A program made the translations under genes and the position numbers. Positions 10,016 to 21,816 of a DNA stretch of 64,000 bases are shown one piece after another. The notes under the pieces are model-generated. The model worked only from the letters and a program-made list of their open reading frames with translations, was not told the origin of the DNA and did no database searches. Every line of letters starts with the position of its first letter. Position 1 is the first letter of the stretch. The DNA is from Nicotiana tabacum. Its lineage: Eukaryota; Streptophyta; Magnoliopsida; Solanales; Solanaceae. The stretch is from the NCBI RefSeq assembly GCF_000715075.1, contig NC_134082.1:144014948-144078947 (forward strand), given 5' to 3'.

Positions 10016-11582
10016 TGTGACGACCCGGCCAGTCGTCTCATGAGTTACCTCTCTGTTTTCCCAATTTCTGCTTCTTTATGCTTTGTTTATCCGTGTTATG
10101 TGATATCGGGTTGGTAGGATTGAATCTGGAAGGAATTTGGTAAGGTTTGAGACATCTAGTCTCTTTTAAGGAAGTTTAAGTTGAAAAGGTCAACCGGATG
10201 TTGACTTATGTGTTAGAGGGCTCGGATGTGAGTTCTGATGGTTCGGTTAGCTTTGGGAGGTGATTTGTGGCTTAGGAGCACGATTGAAATGAATTTTGGA
10301 GGTCCGCAGTAGATTTAGGCTTGAATTGGCGAAGTTGATATTTTGGCGATTTCCGGTTGATAGGCGAGATTTTGATATAGGGGTCGGAATGAAATTCCGA
10401 GAGTTGCAGTAGTTTCGTTGTGTCATTTGGGATGTGTGTGCAAAATTTCAGGTCATTGGATCATGGTTTGTTTGGGTTTTTGATCGAAAATATAATTTGG
10501 AAGATTTTAGAAAGTTTGGCTTGAATCCGATGTGTTTTGGGTGATTTGATGTTGTTTGAAGTGTTTTGATGATTGGAACAAGTTTGAACAAGGTATTAGG
10601 ATATGTTGGTACCTTTGGTTGAGGTCCCGGGGGCCTCGGGATGATTTCGAATGGTTGACGAAAAAGTTTAGACTTGTGAAGTTGTAGAATCTCAGCTGCT
10701 TCTGGTATTTCCGCACATGCAGATTTTTGTGGGAACAGCAGGAACCGCAGATGCGGTAGTTTGACCGCACTTGCAAAGGTGCAGGTGCGGAGAGTTGACC
10801 GCAGATGCAAAGTTGGTCCTTTAAGTGAATAACCGCAGAAGCAGTAATTTGACCGCATATGTTGTACCGCAGAAGCGGTGGGCGTGTCGCAGATGTGAAA
10901 ATCCCTGGCCAAAAGGTATATATTGCTTCCTTCGCGAATTTTTGCAAAGAACTCCATTTTTGAAGATGGGAAAGAGGCTAAGGCATAGGATCTCAAGAGG
11001 AAATCAAAGGATATCGGTTGGGTAAGTTCCCTAAGCTTAATTACTTGGGTTAAGATCAATTTTCCACTGTTTAATCATGGTTTTAGTGGAGATTAAGGGC
11101 TAAAAATTAAGGATTAGGGCTTGAGTTTAAGAGGCCTTTAAAGGAGGATTTGAGGGGTCATTTGGACTCCGATTTTAGTGTTCTTGATATGCATAGACTC
11201 GTGGGGAGACGAGGAATCTATTGATGTAAATTTTTTGAATTTCGAGACGTGGGCCCGGGGGTCGGGTTTTAATAATTTGTGCCAGCCTATAGAAAACCTT
11301 AGGGGCATTTTGACTATTTTTCCTCACTTTACTTGCTAGAAGCAAATCCTTAGTCATGTTTTACCTGCTTAAATGTTTAAAAACTAGTTTTATTACTCTA
11401 TTCCCAATTGTGAGGACTGTTTGGGCTGAGTTCCCTAATTTCCATTGTTGTGCCCGAGAGGATGTGAGGTTAAAGAACGAGAGTGGTTGAGAACCCAATT
11501 GTGAGGATGATTTTATATATGTGAGTTATGGATCGGGCTGCACACCGCAACAATACTTATATGGACCGGGCTACACGTCACA

Positions 11583-11622
<40 letters not shown>

Positions 11623-12526
11623 CGGGCTGCACGCCGCAGCGATATGACGTTTGGGCTATAGGAGCCCCTCCGGAGTCTGTACACCCCCAGTGAGCGTAGT
11701 CGACTATAAATTATGGATCGGGTTGCACGCCGCAACGGTTACTATGATTTCTATTATTATGAGATACTAGTGAGCCGAGTGCTGAGAGTGAGTACTGTAT
11801 GACGAGAGTCGAGTCATGAGTGACTGAGAGGGTGCCCGAGGGGCCATATTCTCAGTGATTCCTTGCCCGAGAGGCCTTGTTATGATGTTTTCACTGATTT
11901 CACTCTTCTTTTAAATAAGCCTCTGTTTGATATACCGCTAAGTATTTGATTCCAAATGTTTAAACTAGAAATGTGATTTTATAACAAAAACTGATTTTTA
12001 AACTTTAAATATGACCTGATATTCTGTTGATTATCGAGTTATGTATTTTTGAATAGCTCGTCACTGCTTTCAGTCCTTATTTACTCTAGTTACTTACGGA
12101 GTTGGTGTACTCACGTTACTCTGCACTTTGTGTGTAGATCCGTGTGCTCGAGTGACCGAGTGAGGGCTTTCAACTGTTTCAGTATTTGACAGAGACTTTG
12201 AGGTAGCTGCATGGTGTCCGCAGCCCTGTTCTCTCCCTCCTATCTTATTATTTTTTCGTATTTCCTAGACTATTGATGTATTAGGTATTCAGACTTGTAT
12301 TAGAGGCTCTAGACTCGTGATACCAGATTGTTGGGGTTGTGTAGTTATTGTTATTTTGGCCTTCTGCATATTTCTGTTGTTTTAACGCTTATAATGACTT
12401 CAGTATTTAAAACTTGTGTTAAAAAATGGCTTAAATGTTAAAGGAAAATGGGTCGTGGTTAGTTGATTGGTTGGCTGCCTAGTAATGTGATAGGCACCAT
12501 CACGACCGGTATTTGGGGTCGTGACA
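10016..12526 (+). repeat. 5' LTR of the chromovirus
   Basis: It runs from TGTGACGACCC to GGGTCGTGACA (2511 bp). Hairpins lie at both ends (GACGAC/GTCGTC at 10019-10037; CACGACC/GGTCGTG at 12501-12524). A GC-rich repeated word (ccgcagatgcgg type) fills about 10706-10900, followed by a TATA-like gtatatat at about 10917. GGTAAGT at 11021-11027 and a TGTAG acceptor near 12137 frame a possible intron. Compared with the 3' LTR it lacks about 390 bp, corresponding to 18858-19244. Confidence 0.93.
11586..11618 (+). repeat. (AT)n microsatellite in the chromovirus 5' LTR
   Basis: About 16 AT dinucleotides lie between two copies of the unit 'ggatcgggctgcacgccgca'. The 3' LTR has only a short 'atatatat' at the same place (about 19551-19559), so the run expanded or contracted after insertion. 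Confidence 0.9.
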
Positions 12527-12529
12527 AGT

Positions 12530-12547
12530 TGGTATCCGAGCCTAGGT
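12530..12547 (+). other. Primer binding site of the chromovirus
   Basis: TGGTATCCGAGCCTAGGT follows the LTR end after three bases. It resembles the initiator-Met tRNA complement TGGTATCAGAGC with an A-to-C difference, the usual primer in Del/Tekay elements. Confidence 0.8.
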
Positions 12548-12727
12548 TACATAGGTCTCGCGAGTCATAAGCCGGTTTAGTAGAGTCTCGCGGATTGGTA
12601 CGGAGACGTTTGTATTTATCCTCGAGAGGTTGCATAACCTTTAGTAAAAGCTTCATATTCTTGAAATTCATGTTGTGCGAACTTGTTGATTCGAGTTCTA
12701 AACTTCTATTATTCCATTCTCTCACAG

Positions 12728-14092
12728 ATGGTGAGGACACGTGCTACCGGGTGGGGTGGACGACCACCAGTTCCACCAGATGGGGCCACCCGAGACCGAG
12801 GTTGCGGTCGAGGCCGTGGTAGGGGTGGAGCAGCTAGAGCAGCATCGGCAGATCCACTAGCTGCCCTAGTTCCCGATCAGGTCCCAGTTGTGGACACTAC
12901 AGCAGCACCAGCCCAGGCACCAGTTGTGCCTATTCTAATTCCAGGCCTCCAGGAGGCTTTAGCTCAGATCTTATTAGTGTGTACCGAGTTGGCTCAGGCA
13001 GTTTCAGTTACTACGGCCGCAGCTACTTCTCAGGCCGGGGGAGGCACCTAGACTCCCGTTGCTTGCACACTGGAGTAGGTTGTGCAGGGACTCCAAACAT
13101 CGTGGGCACCTCCAACCTAGCCGGTTGCACCAACTCAGGAGTTCGTGGTACCAGTTATGTCGGAAAATGAGCAGCATTGACTTGAAAGGTTTGGTAGACT
13201 CCAGCCTCCGACATTCAGCGGTGCAGAGGGAGAGGATGCCCAGGGTTTCTTGGATAAGTGCCAAAGGATGCTTCGTACAGTAGGGATTCTTGAGACTAGT
13301 GGTGTGGCATTTACTACCTTTCAGTTTTCTGGGGTTGCCTTCACTTGGTGGGAGACGTATGAGAGCGTAGCCCTGTTGGTGTAGCGCCCCTTACTTGGCA
13401 ACGGTTCTTTGTTCTCTTCCTGGAGAAGTATGTACCACAGTCGCGCCGAGAGAAACTGCGCAGGCAGTTTGAGCAGCTATGTCAGGGGGAGATGATGGTG
13501 ATGTAGTATGAGATGCGGTTCTCTGAGTTAGCCCGTCATGCGGTTTGTATGGTTCCCACAGATCGAGAGAGGATCAGGAGGTTTGTTGATGGCCTCACAT
13601 ATCAGCTTCAGATTCTCATGACTGGGGAGAGGGTGACAGGTGCTACCTTCGAGGAGGTTGTTGATACAGCCCGTGAGATTGAGACGGTTCGCTGGTAGGA
13701 GCGAGAGGAGAGAGAGGCCAAGAGGCCTCGGGGATTTGGTAGCTTTAGCAGTGCTCCTTCGAGGGGTCAGTTCTAGCAGGGTAGAAGTCATTCATTCAGG
13801 CAGGCTTATTCAGCTCGCCCAGGCTACCGTGGAGCATCATCAGGTCATGGCTTTCATAGTTTTCATCAGGTCCACTCATCACTTAGTGACCTTCCAGCTC
13901 AGAGCTCATCTCATGTTTCATCAGTCTAGGGTTCTTCCATGCCAGGTCCTTCTACTGGTCATTTCGGTTCTAGGGGTTCCCTTTAGTCCCCATCTCCAGC
14001 ACTGGGGAGTTGTTATGAGTGTGGAAAGTTTGGACATATAAGGAGGCAGTGTCGTCGTCTTCATGATGGTCAGTCTCAGCAGAGGGGTCAGC
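12728..14092 (+). pseudogene. Chromovirus gag, broken
   Basis: The ATG at 12728 begins MVRTRATG, followed by an Arg/Gly-rich stretch and an Ala/Pro-rich linker (to 13051). The retrotransposon Gag core continues in several frames: LERFGRLQPPTFSG, then FLEKYVPQSRRE, then YEMRFSELARHAV and FVDGLTYQLQI. A CCHC zinc knuckle CYECGKFGHIRRQC is at 14011-14052. The frame is interrupted by TAG at 13049-13051, near 13077, at about 13505 and 13696-13698, by a TGA near 13170, and by frame changes near 13380 and 13640-13780. Gag would form the particle and bind RNA. Confidence 0.85.
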
Positions 14093-14094
14093 CC

Positions 14095-14520
14095 TTGACT
14101 TCTGCTTCAATTACTTCATCACCCGCCCAGCCAACTAGGGGTGGAGGTCAGGTAGCTAGGGGCCGCCCTAGAGGGAGAGGTCGATCAGGTGGTGGACAGG
14201 CTCGTTTCTATGCACTCCCAGGTAGACCAGATGTTGCCGCTTCAGATGTCGTGATTTCAGGTATTGTTTCAGTCTACCACAGAGATGCCTCTGTATTATT
14301 TAACCCCGATTCCATTTTTTCTTATGTGTCATCATACTTTGCCCGTTATTTGAATATGCCCCGTAAGTCTCTTGTTTCATCTGTTCATGTATCTACTCCA
14401 ATGGGCGATATTGTTGTTGTAGACCAATATGTATCGGTCGTATGTGGTGACTATTGGGGGTATGGAGACCCCGAATGGATCTTTAACTATTATATATGGT
14501 GGATTTTAATGTCATTTTGG
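14095..14520 (+). pseudogene. Chromovirus protease domain with lost catalytic Asp
   Basis: The retropepsin-like aspartic protease segment follows the zinc knuckle in the same frame. Its recognisable core is VISGIVSVYHRDASVLFNPDS..YVSS. In this family the active site reads D-P-G-S/T, but here the Asp codon is AAC (Asn, 14302-14304) and the Gly is Asp. Both are single G-to-A changes. Together with the upstream stops this indicates a dead enzyme. Confidence 0.8.
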
Positions 14521-16080
14521 GCATAGATTGGCTATCTCCGTGTCATGTTATTCTGGACTGTCATGCTAAGACAATCACATTGGCTATACCGGGTGTGCCA
14601 CAGATTGAGTGGCGAGATATGACTAATTATGTTTCCAGTAGAATGATTTCATTCTTGAAAAACCAGCGTATTGTTGGGAAGGGTTGTCTTTCGTATCTAG
14701 CCTTTATGAGGGATGTCGATGCTGAGACTCCCAGTATTGATTTTGTCCCAGTTGTGAGGGATTTTCCAAAGGTGTTTCATGCCGACCTGTCGGGCATGCC
14801 ACTGGACAGGGATATTGATTTCAGTATTGATCTAGTGCCGGACACTTAGCCCATTTCTATTCCGTCGTATCGTATGGCACCAGCGAAGTTTAAGGAGTTA
14901 AAGGAGCAGCTTTAGGAACTCCTTGATAAGGGTTTTATTCGGCCTAGTGTGTCACTTTGGTGTGCACCGGTTCTATTTGTGAAGAAGAAGGATGACACCA
15001 TAAGAATGTGCACTGAATCTAGTCAATTGAACAAAGTAACAATTAAGAACAAGTATCCTTTGCCTCACATTGATGATTAATTCGACCAGCTTCAGGGAGC
15101 GAGAGTGTTCTCCAAGATTGATCTCTGTTCAGGCTATCACCAGTTGAAGATCAGGGATTCGGATGTCTTTGGTTTTTGATGATGTCTTTTGGGCTGACCA
15201 ATGCCCCAGTAGTGTTCATGCATTTGATGAACAGCGTGTTCCGGCCCTATCTTGATTCGTTTGTCATAGTCTTCATTGATGATATTCTAGTGTATTCGCG
15301 TAGTCAAGAGGAGCACGCAGAACATTTGAGAGTTGTGTTACAGAGATTGAGAGAGGAGAAGCTTTATGCAAAATTCTCCAAATGTGAGTTCTGTCTCAAT
15401 TCAGTGGCTTTCTTGGGGCACGTGGTGTCCAGCGAGGGTATTCAGGTTGATCTGAAGAAGATAGAGGCAGTTCAGAGTTGTCCCAGATCGTCCTCAGCTA
15501 CAGAGATTCGCAGCTTTCTTGGTTTGGCAGGCTATTATTGCCAATTTTTTCAGGGATTCTCATCTATCGCATCACCCTTGACCAAGTTGACTCAGAAGGG
15601 TGCTTCATTTGTATGGTCGGACGAGTATGAGGAGAGCTTTCGGAAGCTCAAGATAGCTTTGATCACAGCTCCAGTGTTAGTTTTGCCATCAGCTTCAAGT
15701 TCATATACCGTGTATTATGATGCTTCGAGAGTTGGGATTAGTTGTGTGTTGATGTAGGAGGGTAGAGATATTGCTTATGCTTCTCGTCAGTTGAAGCCCC
15801 ATGAGAAGAACTACCCCGTTCATGATTTGGAGTCGGCTGCCATAGTTCACGCATTGAATATTTGGAGGCACTGCTTGTATGGCGTATCTTGTGAGGTGTT
15901 CACTGATCATCGCAGTCTTTAGCATTTGTTCAAGCAAAATGATCTTAATTTGAGGCAGCGGAGATGGTTGGAGTTGCTTAAAGATTATGATATCACTATA
16001 TTGTACCATCTAGGAAAGGCCAATATGGTGGATGATGCTTTGAGCCAGAAGGCAGTGAGTATGGGGAATTTGGCATGTAT
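14496..16080 (+). pseudogene. Chromovirus reverse transcriptase and RNase H, broken
   Basis: RT copies the element RNA into DNA and RNase H removes the RNA. The order is: NVILGIDWLSPCH linker (14497-14540), PISIPSYRMAP RT entry (about 14850), [10 protein letters not shown] (about 14970), [15 protein letters not shown] (about 15110), the catalytic FIDD box at 15272-15283, [13 protein letters not shown] (about 15510), then RNase H with [14 protein letters not shown] (about 15775) and FTDHRSL (about 15900). Breaks are TAG at about 14848, 14914 and 15755-15757, TAG at about 15920, TAA at about 15078, and a deletion of roughly 50 bp with frame change near 15170, just before MSFGLTNAP. Confidence 0.9.
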
Positions 16081-16089
16081 CCCAGTTGA

Positions 16090-17640
16090 GGAGAGACCTC
16101 TTGCAGTTGATGTTCAGGCCTTGGCTAATCAGTTTGTGAGGTTAGAAATTTTGGAGCCTAGTCGGGTATTGGCTTGCGTGGTTTTTCGGTCTTTCTTATA
16201 TGACCACATTAGAGAGCGCCAGTATGATGATCCGCATTTGCTGGTCCTCAAGAATAGAGTTCAGCATGATGATGCCAGAGATGTAACTATTGATGATGAT
16301 GGAGTGTTGAGGATGTAGGGCCGGATTTGCGTGCCCAATGTGGATGGGCTTCGGGAGTTGATTCTGGAGGAGTCCTACAGCTCGCGGTATTCTATTCATT
16401 CGGGTGCCGCGAAGATGTATCATGATTTGAGGTAGCACTATTAGTGGAGAAGAATGAAGAAATACATTGTGGGATTTGTAGCTCGGTGTCTCAATTGTCA
16501 GCAAGTGAAATACGAGCATCAGAGACCGGGTGGCTTGCTTCAGCAGACATTTATTCCCGAGTGGAAGTGGGGGAGGATCACCATGGACTTTGTTGTTGGA
16601 CTTCCACAGACTTTAAAGAAGTTCGATGCTATTTGGGTGATTGTGGATCGACTGACCAAGTCCGCGCACTTCATTCCCATGTGTACTACCTATTCTTCAG
16701 AGCAGTTGGCAGGGATTTATATTCGGGAGATCATTCGTTTGCATGGTGTCCTAGTTTCCATCATTTCAGATAGGAGCACTCACTTTACTTTGCAGTTTTG
16801 GAGGTCTGTGCAGCGAGAGTTGGGTACTTGGGTTGAGTTGAGCATATCTTTTCACCCTCAGATGGACGGATAGTCCAAGTGCACTATTCAGATATTGGAG
16901 GACATGTTGTGTGCTTGTGTCATTGATTTTGGAGGGTCATGGGATCAGTTTCTACCGCTTGTAGTGTTTGCTTATAACAACAGCTACCAGTCGAGTATTT
17001 AGATGGCTCCATATGAGGCTTTGTATGGGAGGCGGTGTAGATCTCCAGTTGGTTAGTTCGAGCCCGGTGAGGCTAGGCTATTGGGGATTGATTTGGTGCA
17101 GGATGCTTTGGAGAAGGTGAAGGTGATTCAGGAGAGACTTCGTACAATGTAGTCGAGGCAAAAGAGTTATGCTGATAGGAAGGTTCGAGATGTGTCTTAC
17201 ATGGTTGGCGAGAAGGTTCTGTTGAAGGTTTCACCCATGAAGGGTGTTATGAGATTCGGAAAGAAAGGGAAATTGAGTCCCTGGTTCATTGGGCCTTTTG
17301 AGGTGCTTCGAAGGATTGGGGAGGTGGCCTATGAGTTTGCTTTTCCACCCAGCTTGTCGAGTGTGCATCCGGTATTTCATGTTTCTATGCTCCGGAAGTA
17401 TATTGGGATCCGCCTCATGTTTTGGATTTCAGCACGATTCAGTTGGATGATGATTTGACTTATGATGTGGAGCCAGTAGCTATTTTGGGTCGTCAGGTTT
17501 GAAAGTTGAGGTCAAAGGAAATAGCTTCAGTAAAAGTGCAGTGGAGAGGTCGACCTGTGGAGGAGGCTACCTAGGAGACCGAGCGGAAGATGCGGAGCAG
17601 ATATCCTCACTTGTTTGAGGCTTCAGGTATGTTTTTTGAT
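16090..17640 (+). pseudogene. Chromovirus integrase with GPY/F and chromodomain-like C-terminus, broken
   Basis: Integrase inserts the cDNA into host DNA. The HHCC zinc finger region (about 16370-16510, ending CLNCQQVK) is followed by the catalytic core: TMDFVVGLP (first Asp, about 16585), IISDRSTHFT (second Asp, about 16765) and ILEDML (Glu, about 16895). The GPY/F module is at about 17275-17340 ([11 protein letters not shown]). After a one-base frame change near 17405 the protein continues to KLRSKEIASVKVQWRG, the chromodomain-like tail of Tekay/Del elements. Stops at about 16318, 16437, 16875, 17002, 17055, 17152, 17500 and 17573 are mainly CAG-to-TAG type, with some TGG and CGA types. Confidence 0.9.
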
Positions 17641-17662
17641 TCGTTCGCAGATGAATATTTGT

Positions 17663-17677
17663 TTCGGTTGGGGAGGA
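17663..17677 (+). other. Polypurine tract of the chromovirus
   Basis: The G/A-rich stretch gttggggagga lies directly before the 3' LTR start TGTGACGACTCGG at 17678. Confidence 0.75.
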
Positions 17678-20345
17678 TGTGACGACTCGGCCAATCGTAT
17701 CATGAGTTACCTCTCTATTTTCCCAATTTCTACTTCTTTATGCTTTGTTTATCCGTGTTATATGATATCCGGTTGGTCGGATCGAATCCGGAAGGAATTT
17801 GGTAAGGTTTGAGACATCTAGTCTCTTTTAAGGAAGTTTAAGTTGAAAATGTCAACCGGATGTTGACTTATGTGTTAGAGTGCTCGGATGTGAGTTCTGA
17901 TAGTTCGATTATCTTTGAGAGGTGATTTGTGGCTTAAGAGCGCGATCGGAATGAATTTTGGAGGTCCGTAGTAGATTTAGGCTTGAATTGGCGAAGTTGA
18001 TATTTTGACAATTTCCAGTTGATAGGCGAGGTTTTGATATAGGGGTTTTGATATATTTTGTCTTGAATCCGATGTCTTTTGGGTGATTTGATGTTGTTTG
18101 AAGTGTTTTGATGATTGGAACAAGTTTTAACAAGGTATTAGGATATGTTGGTACTTTTGGTTGAGGTCCCGGGGGCCTCGGGATGATTTCAGATGGTTGA
18201 TGGAAAGGTTTAGACTTGTGAAGTTGCAGAATCTCAGCTGCTTCTGGTATTTCCGCACCTGTGGATTAGGGATCGCACGTGCGGAACAGGAGACGCAGAA
18301 GTGGATTTTTAAGGGAACAGCAGAAATCGCAGATGCGGTAGTTTGACCACACCTACGAAGGAGCAGATGCACAGAGTTGACCGCAGATGCGAAGTTGTTC
18401 CTTTAAGTGAATAACCACAGAAGCGGTAATTTTACCGCATATGCGGTACCGCAGAAGTGGTAGGCATGTCGCAGATACGAAAATCCCTGGCCAGAAGGTA
18501 TATATTGCTTTCTTTGCGAATTTTTGCAAAGAACTCCATTTTTGAAGACGAGAAAGAGGCTAAGGCATAGGATCTCAAGAGGAATCAAAGGATATTGGTT
18601 GGGTAAGTTCCCTAAGCTTATTTACTTGGGTTAAGATCATTTTTTCATTGCTTAATCATGGTTTTAGTGGAGATTAAGGGCTAAAAATGGAGGATTAGGG
18701 CTTGAGTTTAAGAGACCTTTAAAGGAGGATTTGAGGGGTCATTTGGACTTCGATTTTAGTGTTCTTGATATGCATAGACTCGTGGGAAGATGAGGAATCT
18801 ATTGATGTAAAATTTATGAATTTCGAGACGTGGGCCCGGGGGTCGGGTTTTGATAATTTCGGGATTGGTATTTTTCGATTGTTTTCGCTTGGGCTTCGTT
18901 CCCTTGGCATATTTTGACATCCTCGTTCTGATTTTGGATAGATTCGATGCGCGTGGAGGCTGATTCGAGGGGCAAAGGCATAGCGGAGTAGTATTTCACC
19001 GGTTTGATGTAAGTAACCATTGTAAATCTGGAACTGAGGGTATAAACCCCGGTATTTGACTTGTTTTTGACAAATGCGGTGACGCACATGCTAGGTGACG
19101 AGCATGTGTGTGCACCTTTAGGGATTGTAACTTGGTTCGTCCCGTAGCAACTATTAAACTGCGTAATTGATTTGAACATCTTATATCATTCTGTATTTCA
19201 GTCATTTATACTGTATTATGGGTTGTATGCTATGTTTGGGGCCTTGTGCCGACCTGTAGAAACCCTTAGGGGTATTTTGACTAATCTTCCTAATTTTACT
19301 TGCTAGAAGCAAATCCTTAGTCATGTTTTACCTGCTTAAATGTTTAAAAACTGGTTTTATTACTCTACTCCCAATTGTGAGGACTGTTTGAGCTGAGTTC
19401 CCTAATTTTCATTGTTGTGCCCGAGAGGATGTGAGGTTAAATACCGAGAGTGGTTGAGAACCCAATTGTGAGGATGATTATATATGTGAGTTATGGATCG
19501 GGTTGCACGCCGCAACAATACTTATATGGATAGGGTTGCACGCCACATCGATATATATATTGGATCGGGCTGCATGCCGCAACGATATGATGCTTGGGCT
19601 GTAGAAGCCTCTCCGGAGTTTGTTATGAATCACGAGTGACTGAGAGGCTACCCGAGGAGCCATATTCTGAGTGATTCCTTGCCCGAGAGGCCTTATTATG
19701 ATGTTTTCACTGATTTCACTCTTCTTTTAAATAAGCCTCTGTTTGATATACCGCTAAGTATTTGATTCCAAATGTTTAAACTGGAAATGTGATTTTATAA
19801 CGAAAACTGATTTTTAAACTGTAAAGATGACATGATATTCTACTAATTATCTAGTTATGTATTTTTGAACAGCTTGTCACTGCTTTCAGTGCTTATTTAC
19901 TCTAGTTACTTACTGAGTTGACGTACTCACGTTACTCCCTGCACTTTGTGTGCAGATCCAGGTGCCCGAGCAGCCGAGTGAGGGCTTTCAGCTATTTCAG
20001 TATTTGACGGAGACTTCGAGGTAGCTGCATGGCGTCCGCAACCCTGTTCTCTCCCTCCTATCTTATTATTTTTCCGCATTTCCTAGGCTATTGATGTATT
20101 AGGTATTCAGACTTGTATTAGAGGCTCTATACTTGTGACACCAGATTGTTGGGGCTGTGTAGTTATTGTTATTTTGATCTTCCGCATATTTCTGTTGTTT
20201 TAACGCTTATAATGGCTTCAGTATTTAAAACTTGTGTTAGAAAATGACTTAAATGTTAAAGGAAAATGGGTCGTGGTTAGTTGATTGGTTGGCTTGCCTA
20301 GTAATGTGATAGGCGCCATCACGACCGGTATTTGGGGTCGTAACG
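17678..20345 (+). repeat. 3' LTR of the chromovirus
   Basis: It is 2668 bp and colinear with the 5' LTR. Indels: it lacks roughly 130 bp matching 10388-10515 and about 120 bp matching 11680-11800, but has the 18858-19244 block missing from the 5' copy. That block includes 'gtgacgcacatgctaggtgacg', which is also found in the element D LTR at 46593-46617. The repeated GC word lies at about 18250-18480, GGTAAGT at 18601 and TGCAG acceptor at 19951-19955. The terminal GTAACG replaces GTGACA. Confidence 0.92.
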
Positions 20346-21657
20346 CGAAGCTGCTTGTTCACAAACTCCGTGTTTCTGCACTTTATGTTGTAGTATCAAT
20401 CAAAGTTTGTTGTTAGAACAACTAGAAATGAGCATATGTTATTCTTGCAAATAATTTGAAACAGTTAAGGTGTTTACTTATCTTGTTTGTTAACCTCATT
20501 AATGTGAATACGTTGCTGCATGTAATCAAATTTGTTGTAGGTTAGAGTAAGTAGAAATGAATGAACTTTTACATATTGTGTGAAGCACTTCTGAAGAGCA
20601 TCCAAGAAAATTAAACGCCTATACAATTTTACACACACTATTAACAGGTAAAAAATTAAAAATTGTTCTGTGATACATGTGTTTTAAATCAATTTTGAGG
20701 AGTGATAGTTAGTTCAATAACTCATGTTTAATTGTGGCTCTTTGAATAGTTTGTTGGGTTAAAGACGGTTAATGACTTGAACAAGACATTAGTTGGTTTG
20801 GGTTTAAAGGTTGAATAAATTATGAACATCGCAGTCCACTTTAGACACGTAATTAGAACATCACAACTACGGGTACAGTTCCCGTGGTGTAGTTGTGATA
20901 CTTAGTTTCAAATTAGTTTCAAATATGAGCATTTGTAGTTCACTTAGTTGATTGTTTTCCTTTAATAAAATTGAGGTGTGCCATACAATCACTTAGTCTG
21001 TGGCCCTCATAAAACTAGATCAAGAAATCATTTGAAGAAAGAGATTTGAGGTGTGCCATAAGCAAAATTAAATCATCTATGGCCCTCACAAATATTATAA
21101 TTTAGGTGCTAAAATGAACTTTGTAGTTTGCAGTAGGCGCGTTAATTATATAATTATCATGGTTACTACTAAAACCCGAGGGTACATTTTATGTGGCCCG
21201 GCTCTAATTTCCAATAAGGTTGAATAGAATGTGTCATGAACCGCGGGTGTATTTTATGTAGCGTGGCTTGCGATATGTTTTAAATAACCTTGAAATTCCT
21301 TAAATAAATAAAAGCGGTTTTAAGGTTTAAAATGCACCATAGGCTAAAACATGTAATTAATCAGATAATTAAGCCAATTTTAATAGTTTAAGTGACCGTG
21401 CTAGAACCACGGAACCCGGGAATGCCTAACACCTTCTCCTGGGTTAACAGAATTTCTTATCTAGAATTTCTGGTTCACAGACTTTAAAATAAAAGTTAAA
21501 TTTCCTCGATTTGAGATTTTAAAATAAACCGGTGACTTTGGACACCAAATAAATTATTCCAAGTGGCGACTCTGATTAAATAAAATTATTTCAATTCGAA
21601 TAATATCACTTTAATTGGAAATATACCCCTCTCAAGGTGTAAAAAGAATGTGTGACA

Positions 21658-21816
21658 ATGACTGATCTGTAATCTTCATGAGTGAAGGCTTATATGACCA
21701 CTGTCCTTCAGTGGTACATTGGGAGGAGGGAATCACAAGCAGACCATTCAAATACTACAATATGTGGAAAACAACACCAGATTTTCAAAACAAAGTCAAG
21801 AGAAGCTGGGAGATAA
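21658..21816 (+). pseudogene. LINE ORF2 remnant, part 1 (end of endonuclease)
   Basis: A readable frame gives DHCPSVVHWEEGI, the end of an L1-type APE endonuclease (the S-D-H block), then FKYYNMW and KVKRSWE, the linker before RT. It lies between the Tat-1 LTR end (21657) and the copia insertion at 21817. The 5' part of the LINE must lie upstream of the window, on the far side of Tat-1. Its last five bases, gataa, form the copia target duplication. Confidence 0.75.

Larger units (their letters stand above)
10016..20345 (+). mobile_element. Tekay/Del-type chromovirus (Ty3/gypsy), full structure but dead
   Basis: A complete layout is present: 5' LTR 10016-12526, PBS, gag, protease, RT/RNase H, integrase with C-terminal chromodomain-like segment, polypurine tract, and 3' LTR 17678-20345. 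A perfect 5-bp target duplication cgaag flanks it (10011-10015 and 20346-20350). It is inserted in the Tat-1 LTR. All coding domains are interrupted, mostly by TAG codons at positions where the family has Gln. The last bases of the 3' LTR have mutated from GTGACA to GTAACG. Confidence 0.95.
7214..21657 (+). mobile_element. 3' LTR of Tat-1, split by a Pack-MULE and a chromovirus
   Basis: The LTR begins just after the polypurine tract, either at 7214 (TATAGACA, probably from TGTAGACA) or at 7222 (TGTGATTTT). It resumes at 8978-10015 and 20346-21657, and ends in TGTGACA at 21657 with the same terminal block as window positions 1-275. Removing the MULE and the chromovirus leaves roughly 2.6 kb. 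A TATA box lies at 9118-9125. Flank 21658 onward continues a LINE ORF, so Tat-1 was inserted into that LINE. The matching target duplication is outside the window. Confidence 0.8.

Noticed and set aside
10448..11059. 203-aa minus-strand ORF in the chromovirus 5' LTR
   Set aside because: Antisense to the LTR and disrupted in the 3' LTR copy (18127-18588), as expected for a chance ORF.
14095..17640. Endogenous pararetrovirus
   Set aside because: The pol has integrase and a chromodomain-like tail with LTRs and a tRNA primer site. No movement protein or coat domain was seen, so it is Ty3/gypsy.
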